A stretch of 64,000 bases of DNA from Clostridia bacterium. GTDB taxonomy: Bacteria; Bacillota; Clostridia; Christensenellales; Aristaeellaceae. Both the position numbers and the translations under genes were made by a program. This document shows positions 16,307 through 23,775 of this stretch, piece by piece (position 1 is the stretch's first letter; each line of letters starts with the position of its first letter). The stretch covers positions 62,001 to 126,000 of the forward strand of contig JAGBBA010000075.1 in assembly GCA_017938695.1 (NCBI GenBank), written 5' to 3'. The notes beneath the pieces were generated by a model. That model did no database searches. It was not told where the DNA came from and saw nothing but the letters and a program-made list of their open reading frames with translations.

Positions 16307-16342
16307 AAAGCACCATTTTATTCAAAGAAGGTGCTTTTTTTT
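16307..16342. terminator. Terminator downstream of the PHP gene
   Basis: AAAGCACC (16307-16314) and GGTGCTTT (16330-16337) form an 8-bp stem with a 15-nt loop. T-rich flanks occur on both sides, so it can end the leftward PHP transcript ahead of the hydC promoter. Confidence 0.6.
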
Positions 16343-16415
16343 GCCTTTTCGACAAAACCGTAGTTTTGCACAGCATTTTGCGCCATTTCCTGTGAAAAAC
16401 CGCGATTTTAGTTAG

Positions 16416-17114
16416 TTACGCCATACCGCCTTTGATGGTGTCAAACAGGCCGCCCAAGGAAAATCTTTCCACCTGGAAATCAAACTCCGCCTCCATGATG
16501 TTCCCCAGCTGGTGCGCATCAGACGAATACAGCACGGTGCGGTTTTTCACGATGGACGGGTGGATATCCATGTGTCTGGCAACCTCCACCACCGGGAACA
16601 CCGGTTCCTCGGGCATCAGGCCCAGGTTGATCAGCAGTCCGTTGGAGCCCCGGTTGATGTGCGCCGGCACCGCCACCCCGCCCCGCTTGCGAATGATCTC
16701 CGTGCACTCGGTCAGATCCAAGTCCGTCGCGCCGATGAGCATGCGCATTTCCTCGCCCATGATCTCATCGTCCGTGTTCATAATGTACTGGTTGCCGAAG
16801 AACTTGGGCCGATTGGGCATCTTGGGCAAATGGGAGGAAAACACCTCCCCTGCCTCCAGCGCGTCATCCACCGTGGGAAAATACCCCAGCAGGTGCACTT
16901 CCTCGCGGGTAGTAACCTCCATTCCCGGCAGAAGGATCAGGTGGTAGTAATCCGCTGCTTCCTTCACATAGGGCAGGTTGCGGGCCGTGTTGTGATCGGT
17001 CACCGCAATGGCATCCAGCCCTTTGATGTGCGCCATGCCGCAGATATTCGCCGGGGTCATGTCGTCATCCGCGCAGGGCGACAGGCAGGAGTGAATGTGC
17101 AGATCCACGAACAT
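16416..17114 (-). CDS. PHP-domain metal-dependent phosphoesterase
   Basis: 232 residues. PHP motifs: DLHIHSCLSPC (His5, His7), VTDHN (about 39-43), the GMEVTT segment with a metal-binding Glu, AHINRG with His and YSSDAHQLG at the C terminus. PHP proteins hydrolyse phosphoesters such as pAp or histidinol phosphate; the substrate here is unknown. Together with two DRTGG proteins, a HATPase and the putative sensory hydrogenase it forms a conserved-looking clostridial group, so it may process or produce a signal linked to H2 sensing. It follows the DRTGG gene by 3 nt. Confidence 0.87.
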   Translation of the reverse strand: MFVDLHIHSCLSPCADDDMTPANICGMAHIKGLDAIAVTDHNTARNLPYVKEAADYYHLILLPGMEVTTREEVHLLGYFPTVDDALEAGEVFSSHLPKMPNRPKFFGNQYIMNTDDEIMGEEMRMLIGATDLDLTECTEIIRKRGGVAVPAHINRGSNGLLINLGLMPEEPVFPVVEVARHMDIHPSIVKNRTVLYSSDAHQLGNIMEAEFDFQVERFSLGGLFDTIKGGMA

Positions 17115-17117
17115 GGA

Positions 17118-17471
17118 TCATGCCTCCCTGGGCGAACCAGGCAGACCCTGGGCCGCCATCAGCGCGCACAGCTCATAGGCCGTCTTGTCGCTGGCCAGCA
17201 CGGTGATGCCCTCTTCCTTCGCCTTTTCCAAGGAAGCCTCTTCCATCTCGATGCCTTCCGGCACGATCACCGCCGCCATCTCCATCAGGGAAGCCACAGC
17301 AATCACGTTCATGTGCGTCTGCACGGTGATCCACGCCATGCCCGCCTGGCCATGGGCCATCACCCAGGAAAGCAGGTCGCAGGTATAGCCGCAGGAGATC
17401 ACCGCGCTCTTATCGGTGTTCGGCGTCAGATCCGTCGCGCCGGTGATCTCAATCAGTTCCTGAATCGTCAT
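17118..17471 (-). CDS. DRTGG-domain protein, copy 1
   Basis: 117 residues from ATG 17471 (AGGAG 8 nt upstream). Resembles the DRTGG domain found beside CBS domains and in phosphotransacetylase-like proteins: MTIQELIEITGATDLTP, VISCGYTCDLLSWVMAH, a central AWITVQTHMNVIAVASL strand-helix and ITVLASDKTAYELCALM at the end. A homologous protein is encoded at 19586-19942. The domain is thought to bind a nucleotide or other small ligand. It is followed directly by the PHP gene. Confidence 0.78.
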   Translation of the reverse strand: MTIQELIEITGATDLTPNTDKSAVISCGYTCDLLSWVMAHGQAGMAWITVQTHMNVIAVASLMEMAAVIVPEGIEMEEASLEKAKEEGITVLASDKTAYELCALMAAQGLPGSPREA

Positions 17472-17526
17472 AAGAACCACTCCTCTATCTTATTCATATG
17501 TAACATCCATTTCACGCACCATGTCC

Positions 17527-17690
17527 CGCGTCGCGGTGCGCCCTCCGCGCACCGTGACCCCTGCACAAATCCCACCCACTACGCCACCCTAAAGCGGGAG
17601 TCCAGAGGGCCGAACGGCCCTTTGGCAGGGTTTCCAAAGGGGCAGAGCCCCTTTGGCGGTGGAGTCCAGAGGAGGCAGAGCCTCCTCTGG
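17527..17690 (-). repeat. Hairpin array A plus module B, locus 4
   Basis: Read leftward from the stop of the putative sensory hydrogenase gene (0 nt gap): CCAGAGGAGGC-TCTG-CCTCCTCTGG then ACTCC; CCAAAGGGGC-TCTG-CCCCTTTGG then AAACCC; CCAAAGGGCC-GTTC-GGCCCTCTGG then ACTCCC. Array span is 17596-17690. Module B occupies 17561-17527 (GGGGTCACGG...CCGCGACGCG) with TGCGC/GCGCA arms. Confidence 0.85.
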
Positions 17691-18995
17691 TCACTCGCGG
17701 GTGGTCTGGGCAAGGTTGACCATTTGCTGGGCCATGATCTTGAGTTGCTCTTTCAGGCGGTGAATACAGTCCATGTCCCGGGCAAAGCCCTGGACGATAT
17801 CCTCGGCAAAGGTGCGGCAGGTGGGACTGCCGCAGGAGCCGCAGTCGTAGCCGGGCAGACGCTTGTAGATCTCCTCCATCTTTTCCAGCTTGCGCATGGC
17901 CTCGACGATGTCGTCGTCCAGCTTCATGGCGGTATTGGGCATGATGTCCTTCTGGTTGTAGAGGGGATACTTGGTCAGCATGCTCACGTCCACCTGCTGC
18001 TCGGGGTGCAGGTCGGAGGTCTTGTCCACCAGGCGGCGGATCATATTGCGGGCCACATAGTTGTTTTCGAAATTCAACGGGCCGCCCACGCAGCCGCCGG
18101 TGCAGGCGGAGCCCTCGAAGAAGGTCAGGTCGTGGAGCTTGTTGTTCTCGATCTCCTCCAGCACGCGGATCACGTTCTCGATGCCATCCACGGCCATGGA
18201 GTTTTCGGGGCACACCGCATTGGCCTCGCCGCCGCTGTTGGCCCAGCCCACGCCCCAGGACGTGGCCTGCACCAGGCTGTCGTCGGTTTCATGGGCTTTG
18301 GTGTGGCTGGACAGAAGGCCGTAGATTTCCAGCACGCTGATGGCACCGTCCACCGCGCTCTTTTCGTGGCCGATGGGATTGCGGATGGCCGTCACCTTAG
18401 CCGGGCAGGGCGTGATAAAGAAGCACCCAACCTCGCTCTCGTCCACCTGATGCTTGCGGGCAAACTCGCGCTTGGCAATGAGGGCCGCCACCTCCATGGG
18501 CTGGCGGATATCCACAATGTGGTCGATCAGGTCCGGGAAGCGCACCTGGATCAGCCGCACGATGGCCGGGCAGGCAGCGGAGATCAGCGGCTTGGGCAGA
18601 TCGGGCTGGCGCAGCTTTTCGCGGATAGCACGGGTCACCACATCGGCACCCCGGGCCACTTCGAACACCTCGTCGAAGCCCATGTGCTTCAGACCCGTGA
18701 GCACCTGGGCGATGCTGCGCAGGTTCTTGAACTGGCCGTACAGCGAGGGCGCAGGCAGCGCAATCTTATACTTGAACCGGCTGATGGAGGACAAGGGATC
18801 GGTCACGGCGATCTTCGCATGATATTCGCACACGCGGATGCACTCGCCGCAGTCGATGCAGCGTTCATCAATAATATGCGCCCTGCCGCCGCGCACACGG
18901 ATGGCCTCCGTGGGGCAACGCTTCAGGCAGTTGGTGCAGGCCTTGCACTTTTCCTTTTCCAGCCGCACCGAATGAAAAATGCGTTTTTCTTCCAT
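17691..18995 (-). CDS. Putative sensory [FeFe] hydrogenase homologue
   Basis: 434 residues. Two [4Fe-4S] motifs (CKACTNCLKRC and CIDCGECIRVC, 17-56) precede an H-cluster domain whose loops are SAACPAI (Cys142), TPCPAK (Cys197) and GSACTGGC (Cys298, Cys302). All four cubane/bridging Cys are kept, but the proton-transfer Cys of TSCCP is Ala141, the substitution described for HydS-type sensory enzymes. The C terminus has an extra cluster motif, YDCGSCGSPTC (383-393), followed by a coiled helix. It lacks a PAS domain. Likely an H2 or redox sensor working with the neighbouring HATPase, DRTGG and PHP proteins rather than a catalytic enzyme; this role is inferred. Confidence 0.85.
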   Translation of the reverse strand: MEEKRIFHSVRLEKEKCKACTNCLKRCPTEAIRVRGGRAHIIDERCIDCGECIRVCEYHAKIAVTDPLSSISRFKYKIALPAPSLYGQFKNLRSIAQVLTGLKHMGFDEVFEVARGADVVTRAIREKLRQPDLPKPLISAACPAIVRLIQVRFPDLIDHIVDIRQPMEVAALIAKREFARKHQVDESEVGCFFITPCPAKVTAIRNPIGHEKSAVDGAISVLEIYGLLSSHTKAHETDDSLVQATSWGVGWANSGGEANAVCPENSMAVDGIENVIRVLEEIENNKLHDLTFFEGSACTGGCVGGPLNFENNYVARNMIRRLVDKTSDLHPEQQVDVSMLTKYPLYNQKDIMPNTAMKLDDDIVEAMRKLEKMEEIYKRLPGYDCGSCGSPTCRTFAEDIVQGFARDMDCIHRLKEQLKIMAQQMVNLAQTTRE

Positions 18996-19016
18996 AAATG
19001 AACTCCTCAGGGGGTG

Positions 19017-19091
19017 CCAGAGGCGCTGCCTCTGGACTCCGCCAGGGCTCTGCCCTGGACCCGCGAAGGGCTTTCAGCCCTTTCGAAACCC
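19017..19091 (+). repeat. Hairpin array A, locus 5 (three hairpins)
   Basis: CCAGAGG-CGCTG-CCTCTGG then ACTCCG; CCAGGG-CTCTG-CCCTGG then ACCCG; terminal CGAAGGGC-TTTCA-GCCCTTTCG then AAACCC. It is oriented opposite to both flanking leftward genes, so it is not a 3'-end-linked copy. Confidence 0.85.
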
Positions 19092-19144
19092 TTTTTTGTG
19101 TCGTGTTGCTTGGCTGCGTGAGCGCAGCTGGGCGGTGGTACGAT

Positions 19145-19573
19145 TTAGCCCTTTAGGGCGAAGGACATCATGATGGTGGTGCCCACGCCCACCTGGCTCT
19201 GGATATCAAAGTCGGTGGCGTTGCGCTTCATGTTGGGAAGGCCCATGCCTGCGCCAAAGCCCAGGGTACGGGCTTCCTCGTTGGCGGTGGAGTAGCCTTC
19301 GGTCATGGCCTTGTCGATATCCGGGATGCCCGGGCCCACGTCCTTGGAGATCAGGGTGACCTTTTCCGGGTCCACCTGCAGGGTCAGGGTGCCGCCCATG
19401 GAGTGGATCACCAGGTTCAGCTCCACCTCGTAGCTGGCCACGGAAACCCGGCGCAGCACCGTTGCATCAATACCAAGCTGCTTGAGCTTGCGCTTTATGG
19501 TGGTGGACGCTTCGCCAGCGGTGGCATATGCGCCCGATTCGACAGGGAAAACCTGTTCCATCAAAATCGCCAT
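19145..19573 (-). CDS. Anti-sigma-factor-like serine kinase/ATPase (RsbT/SpoIIAB type)
   Basis: 142 residues of the HATPase_c_2 family: N box region RVSVASYEVELNLVIHS, G1 segment SKDVGPGIPDI, then STANEEARTLGFGAGMGLPNMKRN and VGVGTTIMMSF. RsbW, RsbT and SpoIIAB phosphorylate partner-switching proteins; no anti-sigma antagonist gene is adjacent. It stands between the DRTGG copy 2 gene (12 nt) and the putative sensory hydrogenase gene, so it may pass on the redox or H2 signal. Confidence 0.85.
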   Translation of the reverse strand: MAILMEQVFPVESGAYATAGEASTTIKRKLKQLGIDATVLRRVSVASYEVELNLVIHSMGGTLTLQVDPEKVTLISKDVGPGIPDIDKAMTEGYSTANEEARTLGFGAGMGLPNMKRNATDFDIQSQVGVGTTIMMSFALKG

Positions 19574-19585
19574 AGCAGGTTCTCC

Positions 19586-19942
19586 TTACTTCGTTTTTTC
19601 TTTGGTGCCCGGCAGGCCACGCATGTAAAGCTCGCCGCAGGCCGTGTAGGTGGTCATCTTGGTGGAGAGCACAGCAATGCCGGCTTCCTCTGCCATTTCC
19701 AGGATCTCCTCGCTGGGCTGCTTGCCCCGGGAGAACACGATGCAGGTGATATCCAGCATCTCGGCAGTGCGCACCACATGGGTGTTGATCAGGCCGGTGA
19801 TCAGCACGGTCTTGTCCTTCACAAAGGCCAGCACGTCGCTCATCAGGTCGGAGCCGCAGGCCGTGTCCACCGGGTCGTCCAGCTTGTCTTCACCATAGAG
19901 CACCTTGCCCTGCACGATGTTCATCACGTCACGGATCGTCAA
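19586..19942 (-). CDS. DRTGG-domain protein, copy 2 (TTG start)
   Basis: 118 residues. The start is taken as TTG 19942 because GAGGAGG lies 7 nt upstream and the reading LTIRDVMNIVQG aligns with the N terminus of copy 1 (MTIQELIEITGA); an upstream ATG in frame would run through that site. Sequence: TACGSDLMSDVLAFVKDKTVLITGLINTHVVRTAEML, then CIVFSRGKQPSEEI and GIAVLSTKMTTYTACGELY. About 30% of positions look shared with the protein at 17118-17471. Probably first in the sensory-hydrogenase unit; ligand unknown. Confidence 0.75.
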   Translation of the reverse strand: MTIRDVMNIVQGKVLYGEDKLDDPVDTACGSDLMSDVLAFVKDKTVLITGLINTHVVRTAEMLDITCIVFSRGKQPSEEILEMAEEAGIAVLSTKMTTYTACGELYMRGLPGTKEKTK

Positions 19943-19974
19943 GTGTATTCCTCCTCTATCTGCATCATGTGCAT

Positions 19975-20808
19975 TCATTCCATCAATTGTTGCCTTAGCT
20001 CGCAGCTCTGGTCGAACAGAGCCATGGCCTGCAGCTTCATTTCGGCCGAGAGTGCCGTTGCGCCCTCCGCCTTTTGCAGCAGCTTCTGCCGTGCTGCCCA
20101 GCCTTCGGCCTGCTGGATCTCCAATTGGATCAGTGCCGGATACGGCGCGGTGAACCTTGCCTTGGCGGTGTTCAGCCACAGGGCGACGGATTCCCCCAGG
20201 GCCGCAATGGCTTCCTGGGCCTCGCCTGCGGTCATTTCGCCGCCGTCCAGCTTCTGGGCATTATCACGCAGCACATTGGCTGCCTGATGCATCAGCATCA
20301 GCCCGGCCTCGGCCACATCCATCTGCCCTACCATACCAGTGAGCCGCAGGGTGATCTCCGGGCAGGCCCAGGTGTGCAGGTAGGTTTCCACGCTCTGGCT
20401 GGTGCTGAGCCGCTCCCGCACGGCTGCAGCGTCGTCCTTGTCGCCGTAGCAGGCAATGTAGACGCGCCACTTGTCGCCGTCCTGGTTCACATAGCCCGGT
20501 GCCCCTCTTTGGGCGTACAGATTCACTTTTTCCTCCGCCGCAGCCCGGGTGGAGTAGATCCCCGTCTGGATGGCATACCATGTATGGCTTTCCAGGGTGA
20601 TCTCCCTTGTTTCCACCGTTTCATCAAAGGAGGCGGTCACCGGCGTATTGGTGGGCTGGGGCACAGGCTCCATTTCCAGGCCGTTTTGCCCTTTCCACCT
20701 GAGCCACACCCCCAGGGCGATCAACGCCACTATGCACAAAAGCAGCACACGCCGCAGCCTTTTGCGTCCCCTGGCACGCTGGTACATCCGTCTTTCCACT
20801 CGGCCCAT
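19975..20808 (-). CDS. SPOR-domain membrane protein
   Basis: 277 residues. A basic cytoplasmic N terminus (RRMYQRARGRKRLRR) precedes one transmembrane helix at about 21-37. A SPOR domain follows at about 70-145 (WYAIQTGIYSTRAAAEEKVN ... YVNQDGDKWRVYIACYGDKDDAAAVRERL). The C-terminal ~130 residues are helical. SPOR domains bind peptidoglycan strands stripped of stem peptides, so the protein probably acts at division or spore septa. It has its own TATAAT promoter and lies 32 nt upstream of DRTGG copy 2, so it could be the head of that transcript. Confidence 0.83.
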   Translation of the reverse strand: MGRVERRMYQRARGRKRLRRVLLLCIVALIALGVWLRWKGQNGLEMEPVPQPTNTPVTASFDETVETREITLESHTWYAIQTGIYSTRAAAEEKVNLYAQRGAPGYVNQDGDKWRVYIACYGDKDDAAAVRERLSTSQSVETYLHTWACPEITLRLTGMVGQMDVAEAGLMLMHQAANVLRDNAQKLDGGEMTAGEAQEAIAALGESVALWLNTAKARFTAPYPALIQLEIQQAEGWAARQKLLQKAEGATALSAEMKLQAMALFDQSCELRQQLME

Positions 20809-20878
20809 ATCGCTCCCCTGCCTTTCAGGGAAGGTTATGCGTGTATATGCGTCTTCATGTCAATTTCGTGTATATTAT

Positions 20879-20907
20879 ATTATAAAGCATAACCCCATCC
20901 AAGGCAA
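20879..20907 (-). promoter_or_regulatory. Promoter of the SPOR gene
   Basis: TTGCCT (20902-20907), a 17-bp spacer and TATAAT (20879-20884) on the minus strand, within an AT-rich tract that also contains a second TATAAT 5 bp further on. Confidence 0.7.
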
Positions 20908-20943
20908 CCCCTATTTGCCGCCGCTTTTCTCCCCTGGAAAATG

Positions 20944-20972
20944 TTGCGTCCGCTGTAAATTCATCGTATAAT
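20944..20972 (+). promoter_or_regulatory. Promoter of the chromate-transporter pair
   Basis: TTGCGT (20944-20949), 17-bp spacer, TATAAT (20967-20972). The ribosome binding site CAGGAGGA follows and the start codon is at 21006. Confidence 0.7.
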
Positions 20973-21005
20973 AGGCAGGAATCAATATCTATCAGGAGGA
21001 TAGTC

Positions 21006-21545
21006 ATGAAAGTTCTGTTCGACCTGTTCCGCGCCTTTTTCACCATCGGCGCGCTGACCTTCGGCGGCGGCTATGCCATGCTGCCCATGCTGGAGCGGGA
21101 AATCGTCACCAAGCACAAGTGGGCCACCAGCGAAGAATTGCTGAACTACTTCGCCATCGGCCAATGCACCCCGGGCATCATTGCCGTGAATACCGCCACC
21201 TTTGTGGGCTATAAGGTCAAGGGCGTCATTGGCGGCATTGTCGCCACCCTGGGCGTGGTGGCTCCCTCTTTGGTGATCATCACCATCATCGCCATGGTGC
21301 TGGAAAACTTTATGGACATCGTTTGGGTGCAGAACGCCTTTGCGGGCATCCGCGTGGCCGTGTGCGCGCTGATCACCATCAGCGTGGTGAAGCTGTTCAA
21401 ATCCAACGTGAAGCAGCACTGGCACATCGCCCTGGCCATTATCGCCTTTGTAGTGGTGGCACTGTTCAAGCTTTCCCCGGTGTACGTGGTCGTCGCCTGC
21501 GCCGTACTGAGCTTTATTTTCGGAAAGAAGGTGCAAAAGGCATGA
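21006..21545 (+). CDS. chrA: Chromate transporter family protein, first half
   Basis: 179 residues with about five hydrophobic segments. The N-terminal signature FFTIGALTFGGGYAMLPMLEREIV and the FAIGQCTPGIIAVNTATFVGYKVKG segment define a CHR domain. Full-length ChrA has two such halves; here they are split into two genes overlapping by 4 nt (ATGA), the short-chain CHR pair found in many Firmicutes. The pair would form a heterodimer in the membrane. Chromate efflux is the family's known activity, but the physiological substrate in anaerobes is uncertain. Confidence 0.9.
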   Translation: MKVLFDLFRAFFTIGALTFGGGYAMLPMLEREIVTKHKWATSEELLNYFAIGQCTPGIIAVNTATFVGYKVKGVIGGIVATLGVVAPSLVIITIIAMVLENFMDIVWVQNAFAGIRVAVCALITISVVKLFKSNVKQHWHIALAIIAFVVVALFKLSPVYVVVACAVLSFIFGKKVQKA

Positions 21546-22102
21546 GCGAACTTTTGACCATGTGCATTGAGTTCTTCAAAACGGGCCTGTTCGCCGTGGG
21601 CGGCGGCCTGGCCACCCTGCCCTTTCTGACCCAGATGCAGGAGAAATACGGCTGGTTCACCGCTGAGGAATTGGGCAACATGATCGCCGTGGGCGAGTCC
21701 ACCCCCGGCCCTATCGGCGTGAACATGGCCACCTATGTGGGCTTCTCTTCCTTCGGCATTCTGGGCGGCGTGCTGGCCACCCTGAGTCTGGTATTGCCGT
21801 CCCTGATCATCATCCTGTTCATTGCCAAGGCCATGAACGCCTATCAGAACAATCCCCTGGTGCAGAACATGTTCTCCTTCATGCGTCCTGCCGTGGCCGG
21901 TCTCATCGCCGCCGCCGGATTCTCCGTGATGAAGATCGCCCTTCTCCACCAGGCCGATACCTTCCTGGCCTCCATCAACTGGATCGCCCTGATCCTCTAC
22001 GCCGTGCTGGTGGCACTGATGTACTGCAAGCCCCTGAAAAAGCTGCACCCCATCGTGTTCATTGCCATTGGTGCCGTTGCCGGCATCCTGCTGAAGATGT
22101 AA
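21542..22102 (+). CDS. Chromate transporter family protein, second half
   Basis: 186 residues starting at the ATG that overlaps the previous stop. It carries the second CHR signature: FFKTGLFAVGGGLATLPFLTQM, then IAVGESTPGPIGVNMATYVGF, followed by hydrophobic segments to VFIAIGAVAGILLKM. It partners the product of the upstream gene; the overlap implies coupled translation and equal amounts. Confidence 0.9.
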   Translation: MSELLTMCIEFFKTGLFAVGGGLATLPFLTQMQEKYGWFTAEELGNMIAVGESTPGPIGVNMATYVGFSSFGILGGVLATLSLVLPSLIIILFIAKAMNAYQNNPLVQNMFSFMRPAVAGLIAAAGFSVMKIALLHQADTFLASINWIALILYAVLVALMYCKPLKKLHPIVFIAIGAVAGILLKM

Positions 22103-22213
22103 TCCGGCTGCATTAACAAGGCTTCATTCGTTTCGGCACATCCCTGCACAAGAACAGCGGGTGTTGATCCCGGCGTGTCCCGATGATTACCGATAAAGGA
22201 AGTGTAAGTTGCC

Positions 22214-22990
22214 ATGCGCTATCATATCGACACCATTCCCGTCTGGGATGCCCTGAAATTAGAAGGCGAGTGCCTGCTCTGCGCCCTCCACCGCAAGAAC
22301 GAGCTTTCCGAAGCCGAGCGTTATCTGGGTGCCTCCGTCATGGAGCCGGACACCCGCATCCAGGTGAACGCCAAGGGCTTCTGCCCCCACCACCAGGCCA
22401 TGCTGTTCGGCATGAGCAACCGTCTGGGCCACGCGCTGATGCTGGAATCCCACCTGGCCGAAACCCGCGAGCGCACCGGCAAGACCTTTGCCGCGCTGAA
22501 GAAGGCCGCCAAGGCTTATTCCGATTCCTCCATGCTGGAGCGCATCAAAAAAGGCGCATCCGCCCGCAAGGACATGGACGCCCTGGCCGACGAGCTGGCC
22601 AGCCTCTCCCACAGCTGCATCATGTGCGACAGCATCCATGAAAACATGGACCGCTACCTGCACACCTTCTTCCACCTGTATCAGAACGATACCGAGTTCC
22701 GCAACAAGTTCAACGCCTCCAAGGGCCTGTGCCTGCCCCATATGGCTGATCTCATCCGCCTGGCCCCCGAGGAGCTTTCTGCCAAGCAGGTGGGCGAGTT
22801 CATCACCAAGCTGGCCGACATGCAGACCGCCAACCTGGACCGCATGCAGGAGGACATCAGCTGGTTCATCAAGAAGTTCGACTACCGTTTCGTCAACGAG
22901 CCCTGGCACAACAGCCAGGACGCCGTAGAGCGCACCGTGAACAAACTCCGCGGCTGGTGCGTGGGCCAGGAGCCGAACCCGAAGGAATAA
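22214..22990 (+). CDS. DUF6062-like protein with paired Cys/His motifs
   Basis: 258 residues, cytoplasmic. Two similar halves each carry a C-x-x-C followed by C-x-x-H: CLLC (about 20-23) with CPHH (about 57-60), and CIMC (about 136-139) with CLPHM (about 174-178). This looks like two zinc sites in a duplicated helical protein. It resembles the family named DUF6062 in clostridial genomes (I assign this from memory). Function unknown. The ribosome binding site AAAGGAAG lies rather far (about 13 nt) from the ATG. A hairpin array starts directly after the TAA. Confidence 0.7.
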   Translation: MRYHIDTIPVWDALKLEGECLLCALHRKNELSEAERYLGASVMEPDTRIQVNAKGFCPHHQAMLFGMSNRLGHALMLESHLAETRERTGKTFAALKKAAKAYSDSSMLERIKKGASARKDMDALADELASLSHSCIMCDSIHENMDRYLHTFFHLYQNDTEFRNKFNASKGLCLPHMADLIRLAPEELSAKQVGEFITKLADMQTANLDRMQEDISWFIKKFDYRFVNEPWHNSQDAVERTVNKLRGWCVGQEPNPKE

Positions 22991-23120
22991 CCAGAGAGGG
23001 CGTTGCCCTCTCTGGACTCTCCCACCAAAGGGCTTTCAGCCCTCTGGACTCCCTTTCGGGGATATCGGACGGGACGATCTCCGAGTGGGGTCACGGTGCG
23101 CAACAGGCGCACCGCGACGC
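22991..23120 (+). repeat. Hairpin array A plus module B, locus 6
   Basis: Starts at the base after the stop codon: CCAGAGAGGGC-GTT-GCCCTCTCTGG then ACTCTCCCA; CCAAAGGGC-TTTCA-GCCCTCTGG then ACTCCC; then a TTCGGGGATATCGG linker and module B at 23087-23120 (GGGGTCACGG-TGCGC-AACAG-GCGCA-CCGCGACGC). Confidence 0.85.
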
Positions 23121-23141
23121 ATAGTTATTGCTTGTTTGTAC

Positions 23142-23180
23142 ACAAAAACTCCGCGTGAGTTCTTTCACGCGGAGTTTTGT
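23142..23180. terminator. Bidirectional terminator before the dCMP deaminase gene end
   Basis: A 14-bp perfect stem AAAACTCCGCGTGA / TCACGCGGAGTTTT (23145-23158 and 23165-23178), loop GTTCTT, with a T tract on either strand. Confidence 0.85.
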
Positions 23181-23195
23181 GTTTTGGGGAAATGT

Positions 23196-23666
23196 TCAGT
23201 TCACGCTGGGCGCGGTTTCAGGATCAAACTTCTCCAGCAGGATGCCGGCTTCTTCAAAAATCTCCAGGGAGAAGGTGTCCGGGTAGCCTTCCTGGTACAC
23301 CACACGCTTGATGCCGGCGTTGATGATCATCTTCGCGCACACGCTGCAGGGCTGGTGGGTGCAGTACAGGGTCGCCCCGTCGATGGACACACCCAGCTTC
23401 GCCGCCTGAATGATGGCGTTCTGCTCGGCATGGATGGCATAGCACAGTTCCGCACGGGTGCCGCTCTGGATGCCCAGCTTGCGGCGCATGCACTCCTTGC
23501 GCTCCCGGCAGGTGCGCAGACCCGCAGGCGCACCGTTGTAGCCGGTGGTCATAATGCGCTTATCCTTCACGATCACGCAGCCGATGCTGCGGCCCTCCAC
23601 ATAGCAGCTCGTCCATCCAGCGATGACGTGCGCCATTTCCATAAATCTGCTGTCCCATTTATCCAT
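23196..23666 (-). CDS. dCMP deaminase-family cytidine deaminase (ComEB-like)
   Basis: 156 residues. Zinc ligands and catalytic Glu are in CYAIHAEQNAII (HAE) and QPCSVCAKMIINAGI (PCxxC); the N-terminal WDSRFMEMAHVIAGWTSC resembles dCMP deaminases and ComEB. It deaminates dCMP to dUMP as a route to dTMP, the usual role; regulation by dCTP cannot be judged. Single gene with its own consensus promoter and a terminator at its 3' end. Confidence 0.9.
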   Translation of the reverse strand: MDKWDSRFMEMAHVIAGWTSCYVEGRSIGCVIVKDKRIMTTGYNGAPAGLRTCRERKECMRRKLGIQSGTRAELCYAIHAEQNAIIQAAKLGVSIDGATLYCTHQPCSVCAKMIINAGIKRVVYQEGYPDTFSLEIFEEAGILLEKFDPETAPSVN

Positions 23667-23696
23667 ATGCTCTCGCCGCCTTCACAAGTTTTTTTC

Positions 23697-23725
23697 ATTA
23701 TACAAGCTCCGTGGGTGATTGTCAA
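23697..23725 (-). promoter_or_regulatory. Consensus promoter of the dCMP deaminase gene
   Basis: TTGACA (23720-23725), 17-bp spacer, TATAAT (23697-23702) on the minus strand; both hexamers are perfect. Confidence 0.85.
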
Positions 23726-23775
23726 TTTTTCCTTGTCAGGCGCATACGCTTCCCCGAATGGAGGCGATCTGCGCA

